Counted from the first letter of the stretch, positions 23,021 through 36,687 are shown. The stretch: 64,000 nt of DNA from Orychophragmus violaceus (GCA_030180135.1 CM058234.1:33142766-33206765); one strand, 5' to 3'. Notes: generated by a model from the sequence alone, not told the origin. Numbers and translations: made by a program.

Positions 23021-25314
23021 ATTCTCCCCCACTAACAAATAATTCATTTGAATTCCTATTCTGAATAGAATACTCATTTTCGTCTCCAGAAAGCTCTAGG
23101 TAATATAACCTCATTTGATTCTCAGAATCTCAGATTTTCCTTTTTATTTCCGTCTCTCTCCCAGCGGACTCTGACCATCATAGTCACTTTTCCCGGAACT
23201 TCCTATTCTTGACCCTCTTGAACTTCCACTGGTTGGCTAGGCACTAATATTCCTTAATGAGATCATTGTGTGGCTGCTGCAAAAATAAGATTTGAGTCTC
23301 TAACAACCTTCCTCAATACGGATACATGAAATACATCATGGAAGCTTGCTAACTCTGATTGTAAACCTAGACGATAAGCTACTACCCATATCCACTCAAA
23401 AATTGGATACGGTCATGTGCCTTGTCTTAAGTTTCTTTAGCTTTTAAGTCTTATCATCTCCATGAAATATCCTTATTTTTCAGGTATACTAAGTCGCCCA
23501 ACTAAAACTCCATATCTCTCATGTCCTTGTCTATGGCTGCCTATTGAGCATTTTTACTTGCTATACAATCTCCTTAATCTTTGTTGATTCTATGTCTCTT
23601 CGCTCCCCCAACTTTGACCAACATAGTTGTGTGTGACAAAGTCTACCATAAAGAGCCTCCTTTTCGATCTAGTTATGCAATTCCTTCTTTTTTCCTTGAG
23701 GTTGGTGAACCATCCAAGTAAATATGCTTGATCCAATGCCTCAAGACCGACTGTCACTCCCTCTGCGATAACTGCCCATAGTCTGAGACTAGCCAATGTT
23801 CCAGTCAGCTAATGGACCTCCTTGGTCACAATTTTTTGCCTACTCAATGCATATGCCACCTGATTGGCTTACCATGAAAAGTGATCTCCAAATTATAATA
23901 TGCCAACAACTCAAATCATCTACGCTGCAACCCCTTAGCATCAGAAAATCAATATTAAATCCACCAAAGAGAAAACTGAGTTTGACCCCGCTTGAAGATA
24001 ATTGTCCTCGAATCTGTCGGAATGATTCACCCCCACTTGGTTTCCAACCAAAATGTGAAGTGTCTTTTTCCTTGGTATTGTGCTAACAACACAGACCACT
24101 TACCACCGCTCATGTCCATTAGGGTCAGTTACTCACTTTTATGGGATGTTTTAAAATTCTAGCATCCACATTCACATCTCTAATTTGAGCGAACGAAATA
24201 CAATCTATGCCCTTGAGAATAGTCAACACTGACACTTATTCATATGAACACATGGAACAACATGTGTCATATCTGCTACCGTCAAAGTTTCAAAAAAACA
24301 TTCATCCTTCAAGTGGTTATAAACTTGGATGAGATATTCCACTTCCAAATGGATTCTCTATTACCATGCCATAATGGTTCCTCCACTTCCAAATGGATTC
24401 CCCTCAACGGTTTTACATTACCGTATCTTTAGGGTGATGAATGTCGCACAAGTAGACATCCTTATCTAATCTCATACTAAATAAAGACACTAGCCATATC
24501 CATTACGGCTTCCTAACATATGGGGAATGACCCTCTACGCTTCCGCTACGATTCCGCTACGCTCACTCGATTGTCAAACTGACCTTCAACTAAAGGTTTC
24601 ATACCTTTTCATTTCACTACAGTGTTTTTGAACAATATCCTTTGGGTTTCCATCCGCGATAAGCTAAATATTCCACAACTTGTCATCACACTATGATGTT
24701 TTCCGATTGACATCATTTGCGTTTTCATTCCCGTTAAACTTGTCCCTCATTCGCATTCTCTTGCGGCTTCTTGCCAATTAGCCATATTGTTTCCTTTACC
24801 CTCTCGCATTGGTTTCCATTCCCATTAAATTGTCTTCCCCAGTTTTACTTGCAACACACATATATCAAAATTGCTAGTAGACAATTCCAAATACCAGAGC
24901 TCCATTTTCCAAACTATGTTGAAACTGCATTAACTCTTTCAGAATCGCGCAAATAACCCCACAATGAACCAAATAAATCCACAATAAATAGCACAAATAA
25001 CTCCAGACATATTACAAAGATCTCTAGAAAAAGGTTTTTTCAAAAAGCTTCTGAAAATAACTATTTTTGGATTCCATACTTAGCACAAAACAAATTAGTT
25101 ATACTTTAGCTGAAATTAATAGCTAATGATTAATAGACTAATACCGAGCAGGAGTGATATTTTTTTCTTTAAAAAAAATTCTCAATCCCAGATAACATTA
25201 AAACCATTGAAAATCGTCGAAAAACGAATCCTAATAGTACTAACTCCTACTTGTACTATCCACTACGCACCTCCTGGGTCAGGACTTGGACGGCAGCCCG
25301 CTCTAATACCAAAA
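23021..25314 (-). pseudogene. Gypsy interior, copy 2, with integrase tail remnant and PBS
   Basis: This repeats the content of 16221-16443 plus 19954-21686. The minus frame 23590-23796 carries KRRLFMVDFVTHNYVGQSWG, the same region as copy 1 just upstream of the pol tail. Near the right end the minus strand reads TGGTATTAGAGC (25300-25311), a decayed initiator-Met PBS 3 bp from LTR C. Too decayed to give any domain in full. Confidence 0.65.
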
Positions 25315-26774
25315 TGTAACACTCTTCTCCTCATCTCTCGAGACATCGTGCTACTAAACCTAACATAAACACAAGTATCTCCAATAAACTCCAATTACCA
25401 AATAAAACCAAAATAACCCGAAAATAACTAGTAACCGTAATAAACGTAAAAAATCGTAAATAATGTTTAAAAGAATGTGGAAAACAACGATAAAATCCCT
25501 AAAGCAACCGGTCCAACTAAGTGTCCATCTACTTGACATGCTAATCTGAAAGGAAAAAAGGAGGAGTAAATAACATGGGAGTTACTCACTAAGGTAAGGG
25601 ATGCTAAAACGCAAGTCCACAACTTCGGTCCAAGAACTTCAAATATAATATAGTAGTTTAGCCTAAACATGCATAATCACGACACCTAAAGAGTCCAAGA
25701 AACATCCTACGTGAAATTACAAAGCGACACCCAGCAGGACTCGAACCCCGGTATCATCTACTAGATGGGACTCGAACCCACCATCTACCTACGCAATATA
25801 TATAAATAGTTAACATTGAATATCAAACAAAGGGTTGACCCACCTATCCCATCTCCAATTTAACAAACAAAACTATCATAGACTTGATCAGAGAAACATA
25901 ACATATTTTTACTAATTATCCATATGAGAAGGTAAATAACTGAAATTGGAAGTTATAGAATAGCCCTGACATTAGTTTATAGAACATGGAAAACGATGAT
26001 GGAAGGAATAATAGTCAAAGCGGTTGTGGTCGAGGAAACACCACTTCGTAAAACTGCAATTGGAAATAGAGTTTGCATAAAAATACTTGACATAAATGAA
26101 TTTTCCATAAATAGGCTTTCTAACAATTCGAATTCTCAAAAGAATACTTCCCTAAAATAGAACTAGTGTTTTCGGTGGGCTGAAAACTTATATGGAATGA
26201 AGCAGCAATAACTATCCGATCATTCCTAGGAATATAGACGGGAAAAGAGATATGAAGACATGGGTTCAATATATTCACATAAGTATATAACTCGCTTTCT
26301 GATTCCTCTTGGTTCACAGGAAAAATGCTCTCCCAATTCGTTGCTCCCAGATTTGATCTGCCTCGGAAAAATGATCATGTTTTTTTAACGAAAATCTAAA
26401 TGAAAAACCGCTTGCGGATACAGATAGATGTAAGAGTCATTGACATCCTTGAAAAAATTCATATTAATACAATTTTATTTACTCATTTGTTTCTCTTTTC
26501 TACCAAAACGTGTCCGATAAGCGATCTGCACTGCACTTATATATCTAGAAAAACGGCTATAACTTTCTACGCATACATCCGATTCGGACGAAGGTAACTT
26601 TTCTGAAAAGAAAAGACTTGGGACTTACATATTGATATGTTGCTTGTCTCAGGGCTCTATGCGGTTCTCCATAAAACAATTAACAAGCTGATGGCAGATT
26701 TCATGATGGGATTCCGGAACTTGGGCCAAAGAAGACATGTCAAATATTGGGTTTTTCTAATTTAGGCCATTACA
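25315..26774 (-). repeat. 5' LTR (copy C) of the gypsy complex
   Basis: A 1460-bp LTR runs from tgtaacactc to ccattaca and is followed by ttcat (right target-site copy). The adjacent PBS makes this the 5' LTR of the minus-strand element. It carries ggttcgagtc-type motifs near 25735-25775. Confidence 0.75.
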
Positions 26775-27585
26775 TTCATATTATCCAATATCAGAAGATA
26801 AGTCCAGATGCAATGTTGTGTTCATATTGAAGGGAACCGGTGACAAATTCAACACACAAGATAAAATCTAAAGTTAAAGTATTCACCAACAAATGGTCTG
26901 AAGCAGATTCTGATGATGAAAAAGAATTGGATTTCACTTACATGCAAGAGAACACCAAGTCGATTGCGCTAGTTGCCACATAAAAACAATGAATTTCGGA
27001 TTGATATTTTAATAGTGCATTCTCGAGTCACATGACATGAAAAAAAAATTTCTTGATTGACTTTGTGGGAATTACGAAAAGGCAATGTCACTTTTGGTGA
27101 TGGCGCTAACGGAGGAATCAAAGGCAAATGAGCAACAAGAAGTCCAAATCAGCAATCACTTATCAATGTGTTTTTTAGAAGGATTAAAAGAAAATCTGAT
27201 TAGTGTTGGATAGTTATGTGATCAAGGCTTGACAATTACCTTCACACAAACCGAATGCCGTGATTTAGATGACAAGGGCATCATTGTGTTAAGAGGTGTA
27301 AGATGAGAAAAATTTCTATATGTGGAAGGATACACACAAATGATTTCATGCAAGAAGTGCTATACATCTATGGAATCAAAATTTAGGACGTATGAACATC
27401 AAAAACTTAACTACACTAGTTAAGAATGAAGTTCTCGGAGGTGTTCCAAAACTAAAGGATGATGTAAAGCTTATATGTAGATCTTGAAACATGGAAAAAT
27501 ATGTTAAAGTACAACACAAAAAGGTTCAAGATGTGCAATAAAAACATGTGCTAGACTTAATTCACATGGACCTTATGGGGCCAAT
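26775..27585 (+). pseudogene. Copia protease and pre-integrase remnant
   Basis: Broken frames give the protease entry SSHMT...FLIDFVGITK with a decayed active-site context, then MNIKNLTTLVKNEVL and VPKLKDDVKLI of the GAG-pre-integrase, and VLDLIHMDLMGPM of the integrase core start. The CACTA element splits the coding sequence right after this last motif. Many stops are present. Confidence 0.75.
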
Positions 27586-27959
27586 CACTACAAGAAAAAC
27601 TGTAAATAGCCATGACACAGCCATATATTGGTAGTGGGTGTTTTTCTCAGCCATGAAATGACATTCATGGCTATCCGTGGATATTTAGACACGAATAGCC
27701 ACAAAATTATCGTGGAAGAACATAGCCACAAATTGCAACGAAATTTTTCGTGGCTATCTAGCCACCATCTGAAATCATAGCTATTTGTGGCTAATTTAGC
27801 CACGAATAGCTACAAAATTATCGTGAAAGAGTTTAGCCACAAACTGCTATGACATTATTTGTGGATACTTAGCCACGAAAACGTTCGTGACTATCTGTAG
27901 AGAATATAGCCACGAATTGCGAAATAGCCACGGATATCCACGACTTTATCCGTGGCCAT

Positions 27960-29030
27960 TCAAAACCCTAAACCCTAAATATACCCTAAAACCCACAACT
28001 CTAAACCTTAAACTCATAATCATAAACTATAAAATCAAAACACAAACCATTAATTATATATACATAAAACTATTATTTTCAAATCCAATACCACAATATT
28101 CATATCCAAATTTAGTAAACCATATATATACATAAAACCTTAACTATAACCAAAAATCTAATAACTAAACTCTAAATACTATAATATATCTAAAATTAGG
28201 ATTCAAAACTTATAAAAAGAATTTTCATTTCCAAATCTACAATTTTCAAACTTTAACTTAAACACTTAAATATAACCTTTTAAACCTTATACCTTAAACC
28301 ATAATCTTACTCTAAACCTTAAACTCTTAATCATAAACATTAAAATTAAAATCCAAACCATTAATTATATATACATAAAACTATTATTTTCAAATCCAAC
28401 ACCACATGATTCATATCCTAAATAAACCATATATATATAACCGTAAAATATAATCATACCTTAAACCTAACTCTTAGTCATAAACTATAAAATAAAATAT
28501 AAAAATTAATTGTATATACATAAAACTAATATTTAAAATCTATAATATAAACAAAATTAATGCATCAAATAATACATAAAACCCTAAACCCTAACTAAAA
28601 CCTAAAACTCTATAGTATAACTAAACTCTAATTATTAAAATTTTAAATACTATAACATATGCAAACTAATATTCAGCATTGATAAAAAAAATATTTTCCA
28701 GATATATTATTTTCAAATATTAACTTCAAACCCGGTTGCCAAAAAAAAAAAAGAAAATTAATTATGTTTACATAAAACTAATATTTAAACCATTTTAAGA
28801 TATACTTTACATAAAATTAATCAAAAACTATTTAACACTAATTTAATTACTACATACACTTATATTTACTAATATTTTATATTTTTTTAGTTTAACAATT
28901 TAAAGTTTTTATATGTTACATTTTCAAACTTAATATTTTTGAAAATTTCGTTTTAGTTAAATTTATTATTTTAAAAACATTTTTAGTTATTATATATTAC
29001 TTAAATTCTTAAATAATTTATATTGGTTGA
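27960..29030. other. AT-rich, telomere-like interior of CACTA element 2
   Basis: The stretch has degenerate ccctaaaccctaaa-type sequence followed by long AT-rich DNA with repeated blocks (for example around 28020-28100 and 28330-28400). No gene is seen. Confidence 0.6.
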
Positions 29031-29534
29031 AACTGTCATCACATGGATCACTAATATCAACCGTTAGATCAGCATCTGATCTCAAATCTAGCCATTAGAT
29101 ATATTTTTTAATTTTTTTCCCCTTCACCTCCTTGTTTTTTTCTCCTTTTACGGATCTTACATCCAAAAACCCTAACTAATCTTCTTCTCTTTCTCCTTCA
29201 CTGTCGCCTCTCAACCTTCCTTCCTCATCAGTTTTTTTTGTTTTGTTTTTGTATCCAACCAAATCGAAGAAGAGTGACGAGAGGTAGATGAAGATGGAGT
29301 GAGACTGTGAGAGAGTGACAAAGACGAATCGGAGTCACCGTTATTGTCAGGGTCACAAATTGGAGTCACCGTTACGAATCAAAGACGAAGACGGGTTGTC
29401 GAGGCGGCTACGGGTCATGTCTCTCATCGGTGGAGCTTCACTTAGAGAGAGGAAGACGTTGTGCGGTGGAGTTGTGGTACTGGGAAGGTGTTATGGGACC
29501 ACCGGATGTGCTCTCTCGCCTTCAACATCTTCAT

Positions 29535-29640
29535 CCCGGACAGAGCAGCGCCGATGGTGCAGAGGCGGTGGTGCAGAGGCGGTGCAGCGGCGGTGGTGCA
29601 GAGGCGGTGCATTGGCGGTGCATCGGCGGTTCATCTGGTA
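29535..29640. repeat. GC-rich minisatellite in CACTA element 2
   Basis: Seven or so copies of a unit like ggtgcagaggcggt lie in a GC-rich island with 5'UTR-like flanks (29150-29700). Overlapping frames in this block are by-products of the repeat. The island may be part of a captured gene, but no protein was recognised. Confidence 0.6.
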
Positions 29641-30185
29641 TTGGCGGCGAAGGAGGCTAATGTAATGGTGTTCACGGAGGCGTAGGGGTCGTAGCTACAG
29701 TTTTTTCTGGGGTTTAATTAGTTTGATTAATTAAACTTGTTTGTTTAATTCAATTATTATTTTATTTAATGTAGTGTATTTTTCTGAAAAATGTAATTAT
29801 ATATTAAAATTTAAATTAATTTATTATCTTTATAATATTTATTTTTTAATTTTTTTACTATCATAGCCACAGATAGGTTGTAGCTATTTGTGGATATATC
29901 CATAAATTACTTTGTGGCTATTTTCGAGCATTATCCATGGCCATGTTCGTGGATATTTGTGGCTATTATAGCCACCAAAAAAGTTCTTGCTATTCGTGGC
30001 TATATAGACACACGAATTACCTTGTGGCTATCCGTGGAAGATGAATTGCCAAGAAAGGCAAATAGCCACGAGCCCATAGCCACAAATTTTTTATGTTGCT
30101 ATTTGTGGCTATGGCCGAAATAGCCACGAATTAAGTCCTATAGCCACGAATAAATATGTGGCTATGGAATAGTTGTCTTGTAGTG

Positions 30186-32615
30186 AATGCAAGTTGAAAG
30201 CGTAGCTGAAAAGAGATATGTGTTTATACTTATGGATGACTTCTCAAGGCATACATGGGTGTGGTTTATAAGAGAAAAGTCAAAAACACCATAAATTTTC
30301 AGAGTATGAGCTCTAAATTGATGAACAAAAGAGGAACCAACATCAAAATACAAAGTAGTGACCTTGGTGGAGAATTTCAGAATGAAACTATGATGAAATT
30401 CGGTGGTAATCAAGGAATCAGACATCAATTTCCAGAACCAAGAACCCTTAAATAGAACAGTGTTGTAAAAAAGGAATATAACACTTCAAAAGATGTCACA
30501 TGCAATGATTCAAGGCAATAAAGTACCCACTCGACTCTGGGATGAAGCAATACACACAAGTTGTTATATCATAAACATGGTGTATGTCAGAAAAGGAACA
30601 AAAAAACACCATAGGAGGTGTGGAAAGGGAAGACACCCACAATAGCTAATTTCATGTCTTTGGTTGTACGTTCTACATAATGAACGGAAAAGATCAACTA
30701 GGAAAGTTTGATGCAAGAAGTGATGAAGGAATTCGTCTGGTATATTCTGGAAAACAGTACTGCTTACAAAGTGTATAACAAGAGAGCTCCAGAAATAATG
30801 GAATCAGTGAACATGGTATTTGATGATTTCTCTACTGAGGTATTTCAAGAGAATTCAAGAAACAAAGAAGGCGTTTGATGAAAATCTATCTAAACAAAAT
30901 CCAAAAAAAAAGAAGAAATCCAGCAAAATCAGCAAAACACAACGAATACAAGTTCCAAGAAATCACTCTTAGAGTGATATCATAGGTGATGTGTTCGATG
31001 GAAGAATGGCAAGGGGCATAAAACTCAACTTCAAAGAGATGGTCCACTTGGTTTGTTTTGTGTCCATGATAAAACCCAATAATCATAAAGAGGCACTCAT
31101 CGATGATTATTTGATTTTGGCAATGAAAAAAGAACTAGAGTAATTTTTAAGAATTAACGCCTGGGTTTTAATACCAAGACCAACATGAGTAAATGTTGTT
31201 GGAACAAAATGGATCTTCAAAACCAAAAATGATGAAGATGGATTTGTTGTGATAAACAAATCATGAATGGTTGCTCAGGGCTATTCACAAAGAATGATTT
31301 AATTTTGATGAGACTTTTGCTCATGTAGTACGACTTCAGTCCATACGATTCTTAATAGGAATGACATGTAATATGAGATTCAAGCTATATCAAATGATTG
31401 TAAAAAGTGCATTACTGAATGGTATACTACAAGAAGAAGTATATGTCGAACAACCAAAAGGTTTCGTGAGTCCAGAAAATCATGATTTTGTGTACAAACT
31501 AAATAAAGGTCTCAATGGACAAAAGCAGACACCATAGCTTGGTATGAACAGTTAACATGATTTATTCTTGGTAGAGGATTCACGAGAGGAAGTGTTGACA
31601 AGACATTGTTCATTCTAAACTAGTGAAAGAGCTAATGTTGGTTCTTATCTATGTTGATGAAATAATCTTTGAGAGTACATCTCAAAAACTAGTAGATCGG
31701 TTTGTCAAAAATATGACAAATGAGTTAGAGATGAGTCTTGTGGCAGAATTAACATATTTTACTGGATTACAATCACACAAACTAAAGATGAGATTTCTGT
31801 GTCACAAAGTACATATGCCAAAAATCTTGTCAAAAGATTTGGAATGGACACCAGCAAAACAACAAGGAATCCTATGAGCACTACTACAAAATTGTCGAGA
31901 TATGAAACAAGAGAAGAAGTGGATGAGAAACTATATAGAGGAATTATTATTAGTCTACTCCATCTCACAACAAGCAGACCAGATTTATGTTTGAGTGTTG
32001 GATTATGTGCAAGATATCAATCCAAACAATAACAATCACATCTTTTTGTCACCTACACTTCTAAAATCTAAGTCAAATTAGACCGGATATTTCAGTTTCC
32101 TAGTGAAATTCTGAAATCCGACAAGTTATTACTTACAAACGATTCTCAAATAAGCAGCCAAAACGGATTCTCAAATATGTCAAGAGAACACTGAATTTCG
32201 GGATTCAATATTCAAAACACACATAATGCAATCTTGTTGAATATTGTGATGCGCATTGGGCATGCTGTGTTGTTGACAGGAAAAACACAAGTAGTAGATG
32301 TTTCTTTTTAGAAAACAATCTGATTTTATGACCAATACAAACAAAATTGTGTTTCCTTATCCACTGTAGCAACTGAATACATCTCAATTAGCAGTTGATG
32401 TACACATTTCTTATGGATGAGACAAATGGCAGAAGACTATGGAATGGATCGAGAACCTATATATATATATGTCTAAAAAGTCCAGTTTAAAGTCAAGAAC
32501 CATTGACATTAAAAATCTTTTTATCAGGGAATTGGTGGATGACAAGCAAGTTGTCATTGAACATGTGAGATCACAACTACAGTTGGCCGATTTACTCACC
32601 AAACTATTGTACTAA
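30186..32615 (+). pseudogene. Copia integrase, reverse transcriptase and RNase H remnant
   Basis: After the CACTA element the frame resumes with EKRYVFILMDDFSRHTWVWF and the integrase (DLGGEFQN). The linker has DQLGKFDARSDEG. RT pieces follow: GTKWIFKTKNDEDGFVV, then LVLIYVDEIIFESTSQKLV, where the catalytic YVDD is changed to YVDE, and ELTYFTGLQ. RNase H is represented by STVATEYIS and the terminal VRSQLQLADLLTKLLY before the stop at 32613-32615. Many stops and frameshifts are present. Confidence 0.85.
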
Positions 32616-32923
32616 AATCAATTTGTGACTATGAGTATGGCTTTGGGTGTTTGTGATGTTTTAAGTGATCACATAGTATACAAAGGGGGGGGGGGGAGGA
32701 GGAATAAAAAAAAAAATAATAATAATAAAAAGGAAGGATCACGCATTTTTTGAGAAGGGCCAAAAATAATAGTCCAGTTATTTAGACCCGGATGACAATA
32801 GCACAAGAGACAAAAAAAAAAAAACTAAAAGGAAGTCACACGAAACCCTAATTCACAAGCCAAATCCCATCATCTCTATCACAAAAGGGGAATATCAAGC
32901 AATCCATAAAGCACTTCACGAAA
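32616..32923. other. Low-complexity stretch after the copia stop
   Basis: It contains a run of about 13 g (near 32683-32697), possibly the expanded polypurine tract of the copia element, then A-rich and (taa)n sequence. No 3' LTR is recognisable, so the element is probably truncated here. Confidence 0.5.
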
Positions 32924-33043
32924 ATGGAGAAGATGCCACTCGTCGATTACGACTCCAAATTAGATTCAGAACCAATACTTAAAAAATCCGATTCAGAAAT
33001 TAAAGAAGCAACTAAGTCGAGACAAGATCTCTTATGCCCCTAA
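32924..33043 (+). pseudogene. Short 39-codon frame, possible truncated host-gene start
   Basis: An ATG in a good plant context (acgaaaatggag) opens a 39-codon frame starting MEKMPLVDYDSKLDSEPIL, acidic and lysine-rich, with coding-like codon use. It ends in the first of two direct copies of atctcttatgccc, which look like the start of other repetitive sequence. It may be the first exon of an unidentified gene cut by the MULE. No function can be assigned. Confidence 0.35.
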
Positions 33044-33786
33044 ACTTGAAAACAAATCTCTTATGCCCATGTATAATCTGTATGCCCCTCACAGATTTAA
33101 TGAAATACTGTGATGACGATTTTTCCCTTCTTGTTTTAATTTATTTTATGATTTTAAAAAAAAAAATTGTAAAAAAAAACAGCATCGAGCTCCATCTTTC
33201 TCGGGTTTCGGATATCCTCGCCGGCGAACACCTCGCAGTCGCCATTCTAATCGCCGGCGCCGGTACACGATCAGGTTTCTTCGTATTTGAGCTGCATTTT
33301 ACTCCTAAATCATTGTGAGCTACTAATTCATCAAATACAAACTGTTTTCGATAGTTTTTAGCTCAAATTTGGGAAGAAATTTGGAATGGCAAATCTAGGG
33401 ATTTGGGGATTCGATTTGAATGCACATTGCGGTTATATGTACATTGGTAGAGCACTAGGCTCGTGGTTGAATCATAGGGTATTGTGGGTGGTAGATTAGA
33501 AGCAAATTTCTCCTATTTGGAGGTGGATGAATTAAAATCGTCTAAATGAAATATTGCGATATGGAACTGTGTAAAAATAGTAGTACTGGGTAATACTTTC
33601 AGTACTGTGTAAACTGTGTAACACTAGTAATACAAGTAAAACTTATAGAACATGTAAATGAAGTAACATTGGTAACACTGGTAATATTATTGAGTAAAAC
33701 TGGTAACACTGGTAATATTATTGAGTAAAACTAGTAATACTGCTAGCACTGATTCTGTTTTTTTTTAAATTGTTTTGCAGTATACA

Positions 33787-34990
33787 ATGAGCAACAACGC
33801 CATCATACATTTTAAATTCCAAAGTCGGATGTATAGTTTGTTGTTGAAGATATCATTGGAGGAGATAACATTGTTGATGATAGAAGATAGGATATACAAG
33901 AAGCTTGGGCTAGATGTAAGTAAGGTTAAGCTGCGATTGAGTTACTTTCCATTGCTGGTGGGATGTGAGGAAGAGTTTACTATTTCTGATGATGAGGATC
34001 TTTGTGTTATGGATAAAGAGAACCGTAGATGTGTTTTGTATGTCGAGGTCATCAATGTATCCGAACTGCCCGAGCAAGTGTTGAGAATGGACAAAAGTTA
34101 TATTGGTATGAACTATGAGGAGTTGCAGTCCAAAAATGATGAAATCAGAGCTCAAGCCATAACTCTGTATGTGGAAAAGGAAAACACAATACAAGAACAA
34201 CAACATGAGGCAATAGAGGATGAGGTTGAGGTTGAGGTTGAGGATGATTTATCACGTGATGTAGGTATGGATATATCGGATAGTTGTGATAGATATGTCG
34301 AGCCGGCACCTGTTGTAAAACCAAGTCAGTTTATAGAGGCATTGGAAGACCGTTTGGGTTTGTATGTGCGTCAAAAATTTCCAAGTAAAGCGGTCTTGCA
34401 TGATTTGGTGGATAGAGGCGCATTTAATGAGTTTTTTGGTTATGTAGTAAAGAAGTCGGACATGGTTTGATTTGCGTTAAAATGTCGTGTACCAAGCTGC
34501 AAGTGGGGTCTACAAGCTGCAAAGGTTGGAGAGACACAAATTTTCTCCATTAGAACATACACTAATATGCATTCATGCAGTCGAAGTAGTCAAAGTGAAA
34601 GCAACGCGAAGAGGAAAGGCACACCTCAGTTGGTTGCATCTATTTTGCATGATGATTATCCGAGACAAATGGAAACTCCCGCTCCAAGGATTATCATGGA
34701 TCTTGTTAAGACAAAACTTGGTGTTGACGTATCGTACTCTACAGCATTGAGAGGGAAAAATGAAGTTGTTTGTGATTTGCATGGTAGTTCGGAAGGAAGC
34801 TATGAGATGATGTACTGTTATTTGTACATGTTAGAGAAGGTGAATCCAGGTACAGTAACATGTGTGAAATTGGATGAGCAGAATAAATTCAAGTATCTAT
34901 TCATAGCTCTGGGAGCCAGCATTGAAGGATTTCAAGTGATGAGGAAAGTTCTAATCGTGGATACAACATTTCTAAAAAATGGATATGGTG
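33787..34990 (+). pseudogene. MuDR-like MULE transposase, N-terminal part
   Basis: The start is set after an intron end ttttgcag (33773-33780) at ATG 33787. The N-terminal half is a PB1-like, acidic region (ISDDEDLCVMDKENR), then EVEVEVEDDLSRD. At 34468 a TGA replaces an arginine-type codon. The same frame continues with the plant MuDR zinc domain (FALKCRVPSCKWGL) and the start of the MULE catalytic domain, ending LIVDTTFLKNGYG, which holds the first catalytic aspartate. The frame runs directly into CACTA element 1 and resumes at 47394. Transposase acts in the nucleus to cut the element ends. This copy is dead from stops and insertion. Confidence 0.88.
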
Positions 34991-35029
34991 CACTACAAGA
35001 AATATCGGCATTAGTAGCACACTGAAAAC

Positions 35030-35520
35030 GCTACCATAGGGTTTTGGTAGCGTTTTCATGAACGCTATGTCAGCCGCAGCTATAATAGACCCCCTCCTAC
35101 CATAGTGTTTTTTTAATGCTATAATAAATGGACATATAGTAGCGTTATATATCCGCCATCGGAAATTATTTTATAACACATGTTTCGTGCTGTTATGCAA
35201 TTTTCCATGGCGATATTTTTGTGCTGTAGTATAAATTATAATAACAAATTTTCAGTGCCAGTGAATATGTTTTCGTGACGTTTTTTGTTTGTCGAATTGA
35301 GCACATATTATAGCATGTATCATATGCTATATGAAAGTATTAGCTAGCACATTTTTTGTGCTACAATGTTCGTTATCATGGCTTTTTTTGTGCTCTATTA
35401 CATTATAAAATGACACATTTATGGGTCATTTTGTGCTATTATTTTGTTAATTGGATGATTGAATTGCAATAATTATATACCAAATCAAAAGCCATAGAAT
35501 GATAATTACAATGGATCCAA
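35030..35520. other. Subterminal region of CACTA element 1
   Basis: It contains gctacca/ggtagcg, then many short repeats around agcaca, gtgcta and tgctat in both orientations. These are the expected transposase-binding repeats. A matching, shorter zone lies before the right end (about 47270-47380). Confidence 0.6.
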
Positions 35521-35572
35521 AGCAAAGAAAGTCATTACAAAGAAAACATCATAACAAAAGGTTCAAATGTTT

Positions 35573-35690
35573 TTACAATGGAGTGGTTCCTATCATAACA
35601 TAAGCTTCTCCTCCATCAGGTAAACGGAAACTAGATGTTGGATCTGAGCATGGCTTCTGACCTGAACAGCTGTTTTCGTACATATATGTT
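35573..35690 (-). pseudogene. Captured terminal exon of an unidentified gene
   Basis: After an acceptor (tgctgcag) the minus strand reads TYMYENSCSGQKPCSDP then SSFRLPDGGEAYVMIGTTPL and a stop. It looks like a genuine C-terminal exon, but I cannot name the family. It lies downstream of the other captured exons in the same orientation. Confidence 0.45.
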
Positions 35691-36220
35691 CTGCAGCATA
35701 AAATTAAGAGGTTAAAACAGCGAGGAACCAGACATGAACAAGAAAGATCAATCGTTCTTGATAAGCTACATACATCGTTCGTTATAGTCTCGTACGTTAC
35801 AAAGTGTAGATATACCTACTAGTTATGGACTGTTTAACATATTTTCAATGACTAACAATAGACATGAGTTCACTTCTGTTCCTCAAACATGAAAGAACAT
35901 ATAGGTACGAAATAGGACTTGGAAAACTAACCTTCTAAACAAGAACATGAAAGAGGTTAAAACAGCGAGGAACTAGACATGAGCAAGAAAGATCAATCCA
36001 CCAAAGGAAGATCAGTATTAATGAAGCAAAGGTGATGTGTACCAGTTTCATCTGAAGACACACATTGTTCTTCCCCATTGGAATTGCTTCTGCCCTAAAG
36101 AGTTAAGCTCAAAGTTTTCATAGATAATTCAGCGAACATAACATGGGCAGTAACAAAAACATAAATCAGACTCTAACTTCATAACCCAGAACCTAAAAAA
36201 CTAGTAAATGACTAATCTGC

Positions 36221-36311
36221 CTAACACCAGATATCTCATCTTGTGTACGGTATGTGATTCAGGGTCAGACATTGAGTGACCATGGTACTTGTATGTGTCC
36301 ATCTCAAGAAT
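36221..36311 (-). pseudogene. Captured exon of pyruvate dehydrogenase E1 alpha
   Basis: After tatatacag the minus strand reads ILEMDTYKYHGHSMSDPES and, after a one-base frameshift, TYRTQDEISGV. These are the hallmark residues of the E1 alpha subunit near the thiamine diphosphate site and phosphorylation loop (YHGHSMSDP). E1 alpha decarboxylates pyruvate in the mitochondrial pyruvate dehydrogenase complex. Only one exon is recognisable, with the frameshift, so it is non-functional. Intron-like DNA on both sides shows capture of genomic DNA. Confidence 0.85.
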
Positions 36312-36486
36312 CTGTATATACAAGAGACGAAGAATCAATTCTCATGTAATTCATTTGATCAGAGAGATGATACACCAGAGAATTTGGAAAGCTAAAGCTA
36401 TTTCTATTTTATATCAGCAACTGCAGTATCAACGGATTGGAAGAATCTAAGAAAACACAATCGACACTGAAAAGAATGACCTTACT

Positions 36487-36543
36487 GCGGAGAGAGGGTG
36501 AACGGAGACGGTCTGCAAATTTACATCTTTCCCCATATCTACA
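36487..36543 (-). pseudogene. Captured short exon, unidentified
   Basis: A stretch between an acceptor (ttttgcag) and a donor (gtaagg) reads VDMGKDVNLQTVSVHPLS after one leading codon. It has good splice borders but no family could be recognised. It follows the exon at 36688-36719 in the same orientation. Confidence 0.4.
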
Positions 36544-36687
36544 ACTGCAAAAACAATACCAATGAAGATGAATTCAATAACTAGGTCTATACCACGAACA
36601 CAGAACGAGTCATGCTTGAAAATAGAACTAGAAGAGATATAATAGAATATAGATTATATGTCATGACCAAATCGAGAGAAACTTACT

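Larger units (their letters stand above)
27586..30185. mobile_element. Non-autonomous CACTA element 2 with TSD aat
   Basis: The ends are cactacaagaaaaac and, inverted, cactacaagacaac. The flanking 3-mers are aat (27583-27585) and aat (30186-30188), as expected for CACTA (En/Spm). Both subterminal regions are packed with direct and inverted copies of tagccacgaat/gtggctatttgtgg, the presumed transposase-binding repeats. The interior lacks transposase. It splits the copia integrase between DLMGPM and the next codons. Confidence 0.92.

Noticed and set aside
29315..29685. Three overlapping plus-strand frames rich in G/A/W/R
   Set aside because: They come from a ggtgcagaggcggt minisatellite in CACTA element 2; no frame shows family similarity.
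33910..34206. 98-codon minus-strand frame
   Set aside because: It is a shadow of the MULE transposase N-terminal region.
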